Positions 33,898 through 47,407 of a DNA stretch of 64,000 bases are shown here, piece after piece. Every line of letters begins with the position of its first letter. Position 1 is the first letter of the stretch. The notes under the pieces are model-generated. The model was not told where the DNA came from. It worked only from the letters and a program-made list of their open reading frames with translations, and made no database searches. The position numbers and the translations under genes are program-made. Origin of the DNA: Anabas testudineus (lineage: Eukaryota > Chordata > Actinopteri > Anabantiformes > Anabantidae); NCBI RefSeq assembly GCF_900324465.2, contig NC_046632.1:17287871-17351870 (forward strand), written 5' to 3'.

Positions 33898-36847
33898 ATG
33901 GGGATACTAGACGCTGTTCTCCAATCCTCTAGCTATGTCTCCCTTTTGGGGGCTCTCGGGGTTCTGCTTCTCATCTGCCTCATCACATCATCTAGTTTCA
34001 GTTCCCAGGAAGACAAGAGGGAACCCCCGGGACCAAAACCACTTCCTCTGCTTGGGAATCTGCTGCAAATGGACCTCAAGGGATTCTACTACACATTAGT
34101 GAAGGTGAAGGAGCTTTTTATTTAGATTGTTTGGTCTGATCTCTAGACAGGCACACCATTTTCTATTCTATCTCCTTGTATGATTAAAGGAAATGACGGC
34201 ATGCTCTTGCTCTTAGCTTTCCAAAAAATACGGCTCGGTGTTCACTGTGTATTTTGGACCGAAGAAGGTGGTGGTCCTTACAGGATACAAGACGGTGAAG
34301 GAGGCTCTTGTCAACAACGCTGAAGTGTTTGGAGACAGAGATAAAATTAAGATCATGCATGAATTTAATAAAGGACATGGTAAGAAAATAAAACCAGAAG
34401 TTTTGTTGAATGCAGCTGATTTTTAGCAAACAGTATTTTTATACCATTGACATTTGAACCACTTCCACTCAGGTGTAGTTTGGTCTAATGGAGACTCTTG
34501 GAAAGAGTTGAGACGCTTCGCTTTGACAAACCTGAAAGACTTTGGGATGGGCAGAAAGGTCTGTGAGGACAAAATAATCGAGGAATGTCACTACCTCATG
34601 GAAGTGTTGAAAGAATTTAAAGGTAAGGTCTTATTCTAACTAGACGTGTGAAGTGGATCTAACACGGTTCTGTGATTCTGATTCATTTCTATGAAGTGAA
34701 CCTGCAGTTTGTTAAGTAAGAAAATAATTCAGGTTTCGATCTCTTCACGTTGAAACTTTTGTTTGTTTTTCTGTTCATGTTGAGTAATAGTGGGCTGGAC
34801 CTCCACGCCTCTAATTCCAGCCTGCTCCAGCACCAGATCTGTAGAGATTACAAAGCTGGAAAAATTTTATTACTGTTGTTGCTGCAGTGGACAAAAAGCA
34901 ACTCTAGACTCTGCAGGCTGGATAAATAGTGTCCTTGTCCACTTTGAATCTGCTTCACTACAGTTTAGTTACCAGCCACACACTAGGGTGTCCTCCACAG
35001 ATCCCTGTCTGTATGCGTTCTGTAGCACAGGGGTTCCACAGGGGCCTGTCCGCACTCCATTCCTATTCAGTCTTACTTAATGTAAAACTCTGCAGGCTTT
35101 CACCAACAGCTGCTGTGAGCTGCCTCACGGATGAGTGGAGGATGTACACAGGACTGTGATTCATGGCTTTGCTCAGAAACGAGTGAGACTAAGGAGCTGG
35201 TAGTGAAAAACGTGCCCCTGCTAGACTAGTAAAAGTCCAGGGACTGGACATTTATTAAAAGTTTTATCAAGTGTACAGCATGTAGACACATATTTCCAAA
35301 TAGATCCCTGAGATAAAAATGTGAGCATGAAGATACACCTGAGATGTACTGTTTAAAGAAAACCATTTTTATTGTGTTTGTTTCTGTGTTTCAGGACGAG
35401 CGTTTGATACGACCCAAATATTGAACTATGCCGTGTCTAACATCATCTGCTCCATGGTCTATGGGAGCAGATTTGAATACGATGATCCACAGTTCACATC
35501 CCTGGTTGATCGAACAGCCAGGAACCTTGAGCTCTTTGGGAGCTCGTATTTACAGGTTACATGAATTGTTGATTTGTAACATAACAAAACAAATGGTGTT
35601 TTTATTTTCTTGGAATACTTATGCATATATATTTCTGTGAAGGTGTACAACCTGTTCCCCTGGATCGGCAAATGGTTTCCCGCCACAAAAGAATGCCACA
35701 AATTGTTTGCTGCCAACAGGAAACACAATTTAGAGCTGTTCAGTCATTTGAAGGAGACCCTCAATCCACAAATGTGCAGAGGTTTAGTGGATGCTTTTCT
35801 GGTTCAGAAGCAAAACCATGAGGTTTGGGAAACATGTCCTGACACCAATCTACATTTTCTCCAGGACATTTAAAGGATTGGGACATGGTGTAATAACTGC
35901 TGATCTTTACACACAGGAATCTGGGATTACCAATAGTTACTACCACGATGAAAACCTTTTGATGACAGTAATTCAGTTGTTTGCTGCTGGAACTGGTACA
36001 ACATCTACTACACTCAGATGGGGACTTCTCTTTATGGCTAAGTATCCAAAAATACAGGGTACGGAGAAGTAGATGTGCACAATTTTCCATATAAACATAG
36101 AGATGAATGAATGTATACACCCCTCCCAAGTTAAACATAAACCCTAATCATGAAAAAAATTGTTTTCTGTCTTATTTCATCATCCAGTCCAGGTCCAGGA
36201 GGAGCTGAGCAGGGTGGTAGGGAGTCGCCAGGTGCAGGTTGAGGACAGGAAGAACCTCCCCTTCACAGACGCCGTCATCCATGAGACGCAGAGACTGGCC
36301 AGTATCGCACCAATAGCACTTCCTCACAGAACGAGCCAAGACGTCACCTTCCAGGGTTACTTCATTAAAAAGGTTGGTCTGAGTTTCTACTCTTTTATTT
36401 CTCCTTTATTTCCTCTATTCCCTCATTCCTGTATCGTCCACAGGGGACCACTGTGTATCCTCATTTGATGTCTGTCCTGTATGATGAGACTGAGTGGGAG
36501 AAACCACACTCCTTCTATCCTGCTCACTTCCTGGACAAAGATGGAAAGTTTGTTAAGAGAGACGCCTTCATGCCTTTTTCTGCAGGTTTGTGAGCTCAAG
36601 CTCGTCTTATTGTTTTTTATAACCATCAGATCAGCTGGAGCTTTTCGTTCTTGTTCCAGGTCGCAGGATTTGCCTCGGAGAGAGTTTGGCCAGGATGGAG
36701 CTCTTCATCTTCCTCACCACCCTCCTGCAGCGCTTCCGATTCACTCCTCCTCCTGGAGTTTCAGAGGATGAACTGGATCTGACTCCAGTTGCGGGCGTCG
36801 ATCTCTCTCCTTCACCTCACAAACTCTGTGCTGTTTCACTAATGTGA
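33898..36847 (+). CDS. cyp2k: CYP2K-type cytochrome P450, gene 8
   Basis: Exons: 33898-34104, 34217-34379, 34473-34622, 35395-35555, 35643-35822, 35917-36058, 36188-36372, 36444-36585, 36660-36847. They join in phase to 505 residues. The hinge PPGPKPLP, K-helix ETQR and haem loop [12 protein letters not shown] (Cys 448) are intact. The I-helix reads [10 protein letters not shown]: the acidic residue found after AGT in the other copies is glycine, which could alter proton delivery or substrate contact. Exon 7 starts with Val (VQVQEE) where all the other intact copies have Asp. Near the C terminus, PVAGVDLSP replaces the usual PRVGFTLNP. Intron 3 (772 bp, against roughly 75-125 bp in the other copies) is swollen by a LINE fragment. 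AATAAA at 37466-37471 is a distant poly(A) candidate. Confidence 0.92.
34790..35230 (+). mobile_element. Degenerate LINE reverse-transcriptase fragment in intron 3 of CYP2K gene 8
   Basis: Translation gives [17 protein letters not shown] at 35024-35080, matching the GVPQG-x-LSPLLFSL motif of LINE reverse transcriptase. About 100 bp later another frame gives SETKELVV, like the KTKELVVDF segment of fish L2-type elements. Several stops and frame changes show it is old. It accounts for the unusual length of this intron. Confidence 0.65.
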
Positions 36848-38373
36848 GGAGACGTTCAGATAAACAGTAGTGGACGTTGTCAACACCGTACGTGTAATGT
36901 TTAATGTCTAGTTCTAACTGTGCAGGTCTAACTCTGTGTTTAACTAGTTGTCTGTTTGTACTTAACCGAGTTGTTTTTGTGCCTGAACGTGTGGTTTTAT
37001 AAACTGGGTGTTACCTGTTTTTCATATTTCCATGAGGATAAAGGTTTCGTTCCCCAGCAGCCTTTATGGTGCTGTTGGAACAGGCGCCTGCTGCCATAGA
37101 GGCACCATTTGAAGAGATCGTGTGAGGGCTGAGGACAATCAACCTTTACTGGCAAATAAATAAATTTGACTCTCTGTAGACAAACATCAAAGTTCATTTT
37201 CAGACTTTGGTTAAAGATGAACTGAAGCAGAGCTGTGCAGCTTGGTGTAGGTCAAACTACAGATGACGCACATGGCTTTCGATACACTTCACAGAGATTA
37301 ACTCTCTTTGACTGTCAGTTTTATTATTAGTTTCTCAGTTTAACCAAATATTTATTTCATAAAATCATTTATACTGTAAGTGTGTTTTTGACAGAAGCTT
37401 TTAGTAAATATGTATTTGTGTAAAAAATGTAAACTAGAGATGTTTTAGGGATCATTTACTTAAAAAATAAAGTTATTGACTGAATGTAGAAAACATGGAT
37501 ATCTACAGCATGTAAAGTCCAGGTATTGTCTCTTCTGCTTAAGGACCAAAATAAATATACTGAAATAACTCAATAGTTTTCAGCTTGTTTTCCAAATGGG
37601 GGACGTAGTGCTGAGCCACAATCAAACAGTAAAACTGATCAAAGATCACCTGGATGCTCTGTGAAAACTGTGACATTAACCAGCTCAATACATCACATTT
37701 GAAGAACCTGAGAAAATGTGTTCTCAAAAATCAGTATGATAAATGTACATTTCAATGTAATTTGTTTTCTGTACTGGGTATAAACATGTATCTGAACATT
37801 TCACAGCTGCCTGCACTGATGAGAAATACAGAAAATGTGATGTAAGATCTGTGGCACATCAGGGAGGAACATGAAACTGTCACATCACGAGACACGTCCG
37901 ACTGTAGCTGCTGACATGTAATGATAATGTTTATTTTTAAATGTGGGATATGACCAACAGAAAAGCTGAAACAAGCCAGTGCAGCAAAAGGATTGTTGTA
38001 TGCATCCAGCTGTAAATTCCAAATACTCCAAGTGCTCTCTTTTTAGTTTGAGTTCTTCATCACAGGGTTCAGGGATGTGTCTCATATTAGTAGCTGACTC
38101 TCAAATCCCAGATGTCGGTTTGTCACCGAATGCACCTTGACAGAGATTCAACACGGCCCCAATATTCACATTTCTGTACGATGACATTGTGTACAAATAC
38201 ATTTCTGTACAAAATTAGACTTGTGGTCGTTCACAACGTCCTTATCATCAGAATAACTAACTTAATGCTGAGCAAAGCAAGAGTCCAACACACGCTAGAA
38301 ACAGCTGTCTGCTCCCTGACAGATGTGGGTTTTTATAAATACACACAATATCATACGTCTCAGTTCCTCTGAT
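36848..38373. other. Boundary between the CYP2K array and the Ig-receptor locus
   Basis: Contains the 3' UTR of gene 8 (+ strand) and the 3' UTR of the first Ig receptor (- strand), so the two loci converge here. No other gene seen. Confidence 0.45.
37466..37471 (+). promoter_or_regulatory. Candidate poly(A) signal of CYP2K gene 8
   Basis: AATAAA about 620 bp after the stop codon. This would give a long 3' UTR; weak call. Confidence 0.25.
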
Positions 38374-41233
38374 TCATTGCTGTTTGCTGACACAGCTGTA
38401 GACGTGGCTGGGATCATTCTCTGTTTCTGTCTTCATCACAGTCATGATTGTAGAATAAGTCACTTTCTCCTCCTCTTTGGCCTATGAAGCATAAAGCACA
38501 AGTTTTTAAATGGTTCAGCTGCTGGACGTCTTCACAACACTTTTAGTGCTGATATGGATTCAGTTCAACATTCAAAAAACTTTTTTATTCCAGAGGGAAG
38601 TTTTGCCCAGTTACTCTGAACTCAGACAGAAAGAAATAAGCACAACCAGAAAAGATCCACACCATTACAAATACAGAATAACATCCATACAGAGAAACCC
38701 AGTATATATACAGAATATGTAAGATGGATGAAAATGGGTCAGTAATTAGTCCAGGGTGGAACAACAACAACGTCTGTTTCTATTCCCTCACCTGTTTCTT
38801 CTGAGAGGCCTTCTGATTATCATAACTGACAGTGATGTAGGTCAGATTGTTCTCTGGTTCGTCCTGAGAACAAACAACACATAAGAACATGATTAAAACT
38901 GTTTGCATCGTGTGCAGGAGCTCTGCTCAGTGACGTGTTGCAGGATAAAGACAATTTACTGAGTGATACTGATTAATATCAAATGTGTGAATCAGCCAAA
39001 TCTAAAGAACAGAAGAGAACAGAACTTATTATTGACTGTAAATATAGTAGGAGTTTGTCTCCTTCACTCTCTTAGATGTATTTGAAAATAGATTTCACTC
39101 ACATGGAGCTTGACTGGTTTTTGCAGATCTGAAATAAAAGGCTAAATTTTAACCATCAATCTTCAAACATCATCATTCTTTAACTAACTTAGTTTTCTAC
39201 TTTTGAGTAGAGTTGACATTATCACTTACATTAATCACAATACACTGCAATAACAGTAAATGAATGATGGCTCTGAGTACTTAAAAACATGGCTACAACA
39301 ACCAGTGAAGTTTAACTGGTCATTTATGAATATTTAGGACAAATTGATCAATGACAGAAGGAGAATGTTGTTTTTTGTCTTTTGTCATTGCCTGACATCA
39401 TTTCACTGTATTTTCTATTCTCTATTATCACATTATATTTAAATACATATTACTTCACTCACTCTCTGTCTCTTTGGTTCTTTTCCTATATTTGATGAGA
39501 ACAACAGTGATGACAAGCAGCAGCAGCAGCAGCACCACCACCCCGACCACTGCACCGACGGTGATGTAGACATAATCATCTGCAGTCAGATAGAAACGAT
39601 CCAACGATCAGTTATTGATAACTGAGTCAGATACAGTTTTTGGTTTTATCATCTTAAACTACTTTTTCTTAATGACTGTTTGTCATCTCACGTTTGAAGG
39701 CAGGAGGATATTCAGCCTCTATCTTCACACCGTCCTCATCAACAAACTGACAGGTGTATCTCCTGTTGTGACCTCTCTGATGTTTTACAGTCAGAACAGA
39801 GACACAGCTCATCTGTCTAATGGACTCGTAACCAACACCTTCACCTCGCAGCACAGTTCCTGTCTCATCCACCCAGCGGATGCTGTCCTGTTTACAAGGA
39901 AGCAGATCTCTGTATGTGGACAGAGAACACTTTAACGTGACTTCGTCATCCCTGTTTGGATCAACGTCTGGTGGAGACGGAGAGACTGAGAGAAAACAAG
40001 TGACAAATGTTAATTCAGGTGAAGTCAGAAACTTTACTTTATGTTTGTCCTGTGGAAAGTGACTGTGACTTACATCAGAGTGACTACTCTGAGTTTATAA
40101 CCAACCTTCTTCTCCCTCACTGTCAATGCTATAGGTCCCACTGCTGGTATACATATATATATATATATAATCCCACTGCCACCATGCTACTGGAGCTGAC
40201 TGACTGAGGTTGTAAATAGAGACATGTTGAAAAGACTGAGTTTGACACAAAACAATAATAACTGTAGAATTCCATCTTTAGTTTTTAGACACTCACTTGT
40301 CAGAACACTAAGATAAACAGCTACATCACTGTCAGCGGGCTGACTTCCCAGTCGACAGGTGTATAATCCAGCATCCTCAGCAGTGATGTTGTTGATGACC
40401 AGAGAACAGTCAGTGTTCAGACTCAATCTGCCAACTCGAACTGAGCTCGTCACAACTTTTCCATTCTCGACTTCAGTTTCTGTTTGAGATGTAACTCCAT
40501 TATAAAGCCAGGTAATCATAGAGCAGCTTGTGTCTGAGGGTAATTTACAGGACAGAACGGCTTCATGTCCAGGTGTATAGTAGAGATAGCTGTGTTTTAC
40601 ACTGGTCCCCGCTGCAAAGAAAAGAACATGTGCAGAAAATAAATGATGAATGTGAGGATTTGATTTGATTTCATATATTTATTTTCAATAACATAAACTG
40701 TGCAGCTGATCTGTTGACTTGCGCCACCTAGTGACTGACTGAGGGAAAGATTTTCTGTTACGTCTCAATTCACTTTGCTTGATCAGCTGCAACCTTCCAA
40801 AAATAAACTTAGAAAATAAACTACAAGTAACCACAAGTAGTAAACTGTGGGTAGCTGACATGTATATAAATCATATCATGTATATGTGATACCTTGAGCC
40901 AACTTCATATATATCATGAGGAAATCATTTGTCTAGATAAATACTCTGAATTTAGTACTAAATTAATCCACATTATAAAACACTTGTTATTTCATTCCCT
41001 GCTGAACTCTGGATACACTCCAGAATTTAAACAGGTCACTAGTTTATCACAGTGACCTGTACATCAGGAAATTCATGACATTGTTCTTAGTCACACATTT
41101 TTCCACTAGCTTGTATCTAACAGTAAAGGCAGTGTTGTATTTCTGTAGAATGATGGTTAATGTTGAAATAGAAAACTTGAACTTTACCTTCGAACTGAAG
41201 AATAAATACGAGGATTAATTCCAGCACAACCAT
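38374..41233 (-). CDS. Two-Ig-domain receptor with ITIM tail (inhibitory member, copy A)
   Basis: Exons in transcript order: 41233-41188, 40611-40297, 39985-39692, 39579-39463, 39128-39103, 38863-38792, 38481-38374. They join in phase to 325 residues. Signal peptide MVVLELILVFILQFEG. V-type domain (about 17-120): LSC, TSC, ITW and DAGLYTC. C-type domain (about 121-218): LKC, IRW and RRYTC. Membrane helix (222-247) with six CTG/CTT-coded leucines and no charged residue. The tail holds two ITIM-type motifs, LTYITV (Tyr 275) and VTYSTI (Tyr 299), each on its own exon. In known families such motifs recruit SHP phosphatases and dampen leukocyte activation. I cannot assign a named family; it resembles uncharacterised teleost leukocyte receptors. 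Its ectodomain partner is copy B at 44260-46020. Confidence 0.85.
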
Positions 41234-41799
41234 TCTGTTCCTCTCTTTACCGACGATGTTGTATAAGTGTCTTCTCTGCTACAGATCTCTGTGTGATCGT
41301 GCAGTTTCCTCTTTGTGGTTGATTTTTAGAAAAAACTAAATAGACACACAGGATCACTTGCTGCCCAGTTCTTTGCAAGTCCAGGGTGACATCACGTGTT
41401 GTTTCTGAACAGGCTGCATTAAAAGACACAATTTAAAGATACATGACACAAAACAAAATCCACATACGGGGCATTTTACCTCCTGTGGTTCACTGGAGTG
41501 ACAAATACAACATTTTATACAACTGAAGTGACTTGATGGAGCACTACAGAGGCCCCAGAAAGATCATGTATTTAAAAACGTCAGGGCCAGGAGGCAAATT
41601 TCATTCTGATTATTTCACACAGTGCATCCTCAGTTTTACTATTATTAGCAGTTTTTTTTTTTTTTTTTTTTTTTTTGTCTCCTTCAGAGAAATTAAATGA
41701 TGAAATTTCCATGTAGTCATTTTAGTGTGTGTCAAAAGAGGAAGTTGCAGGTTTATTAGGAAATTAAAATGAGAATGACAAGTCAACCACAAGAGCAAC
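41234..41799. repeat. Upstream arm of the Ig-receptor tandem duplication, copy A
   Basis: This sequence and 46021-46570 are nearly the same, so they are the shared 5' ends of a duplication unit with a period of about 4.8 kb. It includes the 5' UTR and probable promoter. A run of about 30 T at 41650-41676 or so has expanded in this copy only. Confidence 0.8.
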
Positions 41800-42828
41800 T
41801 TACATTGACACGTACGTGTGAATCTATTGAGACGGACATTTGTGCATTTACTTTAACTATTCAAAGTACAACTACAGTGAAAACCTGGAAGCTGAGGCCT
41901 TAAGCTGTGTCAGCCAAACACTTTGTACATGATCACTATTAAGTTTTCAGTCAGTCACACGAATGCCAACCATGGCACAGGCAAATGCTAAAGCATACAC
42001 TTCCTGTATCTCTTCACTGTTGTTTTAAAGACTGCTGGCTGGTTGTTTCACATCATATCTATTCACAATATGAACCCCATCTCTCACCCCATCTGAGTAT
42101 GAAGACCTGAATCCAAACCAAAAAGTGACTTTAAGCTACATTTAAACAGCATCTGAATACTTTCCTTCGAAATGTGTCCCTGAATGTTAGTGTTGATTAT
42201 TCATGTTTCAATCAATAGTTTAAAAACAACTTACTCCAACAAGCCACACCAGTGTTGTACTGTATTTGCTACTACCATTTATCACACTCTTCAACAGAGA
42301 TGGAGGATGATGATGAGGATGGAACAAGTGCAGCACTGGATACACACAGTATTAGCAGGTAGAACATTATGAGCCTGTAGAGAATCAGCAGACATGTTGT
42401 GTAACAATATCATGATGGTAAATAATAATATAGTTAATTGTGTCTCTTTAAAATACAGTGGATGAATGTAGTGTTTGTGTTTGAGCTAATGGGAACAAGT
42501 AGGTGTTTAAAGTGACCATGAACATGTGGTGTGACAAGTGAAGCAACAGTGACACCATCAGTTAATCTGCAGTAGGTGCAAGACGTGTGCTGTGAGCAGC
42601 CTGAGATGAGAGGTGACGTGAAAGATCTGAGGGTGGTGTTGAGTAACCTGAGAAACCTGATCAACTGTAAAATGATGACGCTGTTCTAGAACGAAATGTT
42701 CCACTTTACTGTTTCCATGTGTCTGAACTGGAATCAGTTCAACTTTATCAAACACGTGAACTGAGGGGCAACAAAAGTCTGGACACTAATAGGCCCACAA
42801 AATAAATGTAATTTAATTTTCTTATATT
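41800..42828. other. Spacer inside the Ig-receptor locus
   Basis: Unique AT-rich sequence between the duplicated promoter arm and the kinase relic. No gene supported. Confidence 0.4.
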
Positions 42829-42831
42829 CAA

Positions 42832-43960
<1,129 letters not shown>

Positions 43961-44259
43961 AAGTCTGTCTGGTCCTGTGGTAGGTTTAATAATTATTACA
44001 ACAGCAGTAGATGATTAGAACTTAAAAATAATAATAGTTTACATGGAACATTCTGTTAATTGGCTATAAAGTATGTCCACAGTTAATGAAAGCTATGTGA
44101 AAAGGTCAGAGGTCATGACTAGCAGGTGTCTTCTAACGTCTCCACATAATGATGGAGACACCTGCCTGGAATCAGGATTGTTGATTAGTTTACTATAAGA
44201 GCTGTTTTTAATATACAGCCTGTAAACAGGGATTAGATTAGATTATTTTTGTTAATCTT

Positions 44260-46020
44260 TTATTGTGCATGTCGTCTGTGTGTGATGATAAGAACAGTGA
44301 TTATAATCATCAGGATCAGTCCTACGACACGCAGAGTCAACATGATGTAGCTCAGATGAGTCCAGTCTGTAGAATCTGTGGAACATGGTTTAAGAAATAA
44401 CATTAAAGTGCAATAAGTAATCGAACAGTAAGGAAAACGATCATCTCTCACCTCACCTGTGAAGGCAGGAGGATATTCAGCCTCTATCTTCACATCGTCC
44501 TCATCAACAAACTGACAGGTGTATCTCCTGTTGTGACCTCTCTGATGTTTTACAGTCAGAACAGAGACACAGCTCATCTGTCTAATGGACTCGTACACAA
44601 CACCTTCACCTCGCAGCACAGTTCCTGTCTCATCCACCCAGCGGATGCTGTCCTGTTTACAAGGAGGCAGATGGCTGTATGTGGACAGAGAACACTTTAA
44701 CGTGACTTTGTCATCCCTGTTTGGATCAACGTCTGGTGGAGACGGAGAGACTGAGATAAAACAAGTGACAAATGTTAATTCAGGTGAAGTCAGCAACTTT
44801 ACTTTATGTTTGTCCTGTGGAAACTGACTGTGACTTACATCAGAGTGACTACTCTGAGTTTTTTTAACCTCCCTTTTTTTTTCTTCCTCCTTTCAAAGCT
44901 GAGAGTGAAGGTCAGTAGCAGGTCAGTAAATAAAGGACTGGTTTGGTAAAGGACCACAGTGTTATTATCCTATAAGTAGGTCATCTTTAAAGACGCTACT
45001 GGAGCTCAATGACTGAGGTTGTAAATAGAGACATGTTGAAAAGACTGAGTTTGAATCAAAACAATAATAACTGTAGAATTCCATCTTTAGTTTTTAGAGA
45101 CACTCACTTGTCAGAACACTAAGATAAATAGTTACATCACTGTCAGTGTCTCCACCCCATCGACAGGTGTATAATCCAGCATCCTCAGCAGTGATGTTGT
45201 TGATGACCAGAGAACAGTCAGTGTTCAGACTCAATCTGCCAACTCGAACTGAGCTCGTCACAACTTTTCCATTCTCAACTTCATTTTCTGTTTGAGATGT
45301 AACTCTGTTATAAAGCCAGTTAATCATAGAGCAGCTTGTGTCTGAGGGTGATTTACAGGACAGAACGGCCTCATGTCCAGGTGTATAGTAGAGATAGCTG
45401 TGTTTTACACTGGTCCCCACTGCAAAGAAAAGAACACGTGCAGAAAATAAATGAATGTGAGGATTTGATTTCATATATTTATTTTCAATAACATAAACTG
45501 TGCAGCTGATCTGTTGACTTGCGCCACCTAGTGACTGACTGAGGGAAAGATTTTCTGTTATGTCTCAATTCACTTTGCTTGATCAGCTTCAACCTTCCAA
45601 AAATAAACTTCAAGTAACCACAAGTAGTAAACTGTGGGCAGCTGAATAGTATACAAATCATATCATGTGTCTGTGATACCTTGAGCCAACTTCATATATA
45701 TCATGAGGAAATCATTTGTCTAGATAAATACATTGAATTTAGAACTAAATTAATCCACATTATAAAACACTTGTTATTTCATTCCCTGCTGAACTCTAGA
45801 TACACTCCAGAATTTAAACAGGACACTAGTTTATCACAGTGACCTGTACATCAGGAAATTCATGACATTGTTCTTAGTCATACATTTTCCCACTAGCTTG
45901 AATCTAACATTAAAGGCAGTGTTGTATTTCTGTAGAATGATGGTTAATGTTGAAATAGAAAACTTGAACTTTACCTTCGAACTGAAGCATAAATACGAGG
46001 ATTAATTCCAGCACAACCAT
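44260..46020 (-). CDS. Two-Ig-domain receptor with short tail and membrane arginine (activating-type member, copy B)
   Basis: Exons in transcript order: 46020-45975, 45419-45108, 44750-44457, 44375-44260. They join in phase to 255 residues. Signal peptide, V-type domain and C-type domain are nearly identical to copy A; the V domain is one codon shorter, with CRWGGDTDSDVTIYL against CRLGSQPADSDVAVYL. The last exon is unrelated to copy A. It codes a membrane helix (about 226-249) containing Arg 233 near its outer end and a tail of only six residues (HRRHAQ) without tyrosine. In paired receptor families this form pairs with an ITAM adaptor through the basic membrane residue. That pairing is inferred. 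The last intron (44376-44456, 81 bp) is a multiple of three and open, so retaining it would lengthen the stalk by 27 residues. Confidence 0.82.
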
Positions 46021-46570
46021 TCTGTTCCTCTCTTTACCGACGATGTTGTATAAGTGTCTTCTCTGCTACAGATCTCTGTGTGATCGTGCAGTTTCCTCTT
46101 TGTGGTTGATTTTTAGAAAAAACTAAATTGACACACAGGATCACTTGCTGCCCAGTTCTTTGCAAGTCCAGGGTGACATCACGTGTTGTTTCTGAACAGG
46201 CTGCATTAAAAGACACAATTTAAAGATACATGACACAAAACAAAATCCACATACGGGGCATTTTACCTCCTGTGGTTCACTAGAGTGACAAATACAACAT
46301 TTTATACAACTGAAGTGACTTGATGGAGCACTACAGAGGCCCCAGAAAAATCATGTATTTAAAAACGTCAGGGCCAGGAGGCAAATTTCATTCTGATTAT
46401 TTCACACAGTGCATCCTCAGTTTTACTATTATTAGTGGGTTTTTTTTAGTCTCCTACAGAGAAATTGAATGATGAAATTTCCATGTAGTCATTTTAGTGT
46501 GTGTCAACAGAGGAAGTTGCAGGATTATTAGGAAACTAAAAACAGAATGACAAGTCAACCACAAGAGCAG
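46021..46570. repeat. Upstream arm of the Ig-receptor tandem duplication, copy B
   Basis: Near-identical partner of 41234-41799, holding the 5' UTR and presumed promoter of copy B. The T run is short here (about eight T). Confidence 0.8.
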
Positions 46571-46625
46571 CTGTGTGGATTAAAGTACAAATTAAAAAGT
46601 GACACATCAACGCTGCCATTAATTT

Positions 46626-46707
46626 ATAAGATAAGATAAGATAAGATAAGATAAGATAAGATAAGATAAGATAAGATAAGATAAGATAAGATAAGATAAG
46701 ATAAGAT
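46626..46707 (+). repeat. (ATAAG)16 microsatellite
   Basis: Sixteen perfect ATAAG units followed by AT, just outside the copy B duplication arm. Each unit boundary makes a GATAA string, so it is also an array of GATA-factor core motifs. Confidence 0.9.
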
Positions 46708-47154
46708 CATTCTCCTGATTTACAAAAGCAACGGGCAGCCCTCAGAGAGCAGTGTGGCGCTGGACAGCGTTGGGAAGTGCAGTAGCACCATATATACAGA
46801 GAGACATATACAGATCTAAGACCTATACTGTCTGTGTACTTGTGATCTTATTTGAATCCAGATATTGTAATATATTTCACAAAATGTCACCCAAATTTGA
46901 AAATGTATTAAAACAGATAATTTTCAAATATATAAAACTAAATATTTGATTGCAATAACAAGTCATGTGACAGTGATTCTTGCATCATTTACAGTCGAAA
47001 ACAAGAAGCAGTTATACATAATAATTTTATCTCAAAGCAGATCTTAGATCACGGATCATACCTCAAATGATAACAATGACATTGGCTCCTTGTTACTTAG
47101 TGCTGGATTGTGTGCGAGCAGCACAGTAGGTTCTTACATTTTCATAGTTTACTG

Positions 47155-47407
47155 TGCTGTGGCAAGGCCAGACTGAGGTGGTTTGGACATGTTCAGAGGA
47201 GGGATAGTGAGTATATTGGTAGAAGGATGTTGGAGATGGAGCTACCAGGCAGGAGGACAAGAGGACGACCAAAGAGGAGATATATGGATGTTATAACAGA
47301 GGACATGAGGTTGGCTAGTGTTAGGGTAGAAGATGTTCATGATAGAGTGAGGTGGAAAAGGATGATTCGCTGTGGCGACCCCTGATGGGAAAAGCGAGAA
47401 GAAGAAG
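47155..47407 (+). mobile_element. 5'-truncated LINE 3' end with RT C-terminus
   Basis: Open frame from about 47158 to a stop at 47386. Translation gives LRWFGHVQRRDSEYIGRR, then MLEMELPGRRTRGRPKRR, and ends RWKRMIRCGDP, the usual C-terminus of a fish non-LTR retrotransposon polymerase, followed by a GAAGAAG tail. Its frame is intact over about 75 codons, so the insertion is fairly young. It is the same family as 18490-18725. Confidence 0.8.

Noticed and set aside
46626-46707. ATAAG array considered as a CRISPR-like or regulatory array
   Set aside because: Units are contiguous and identical with no spacers; it is an ordinary pentanucleotide microsatellite.
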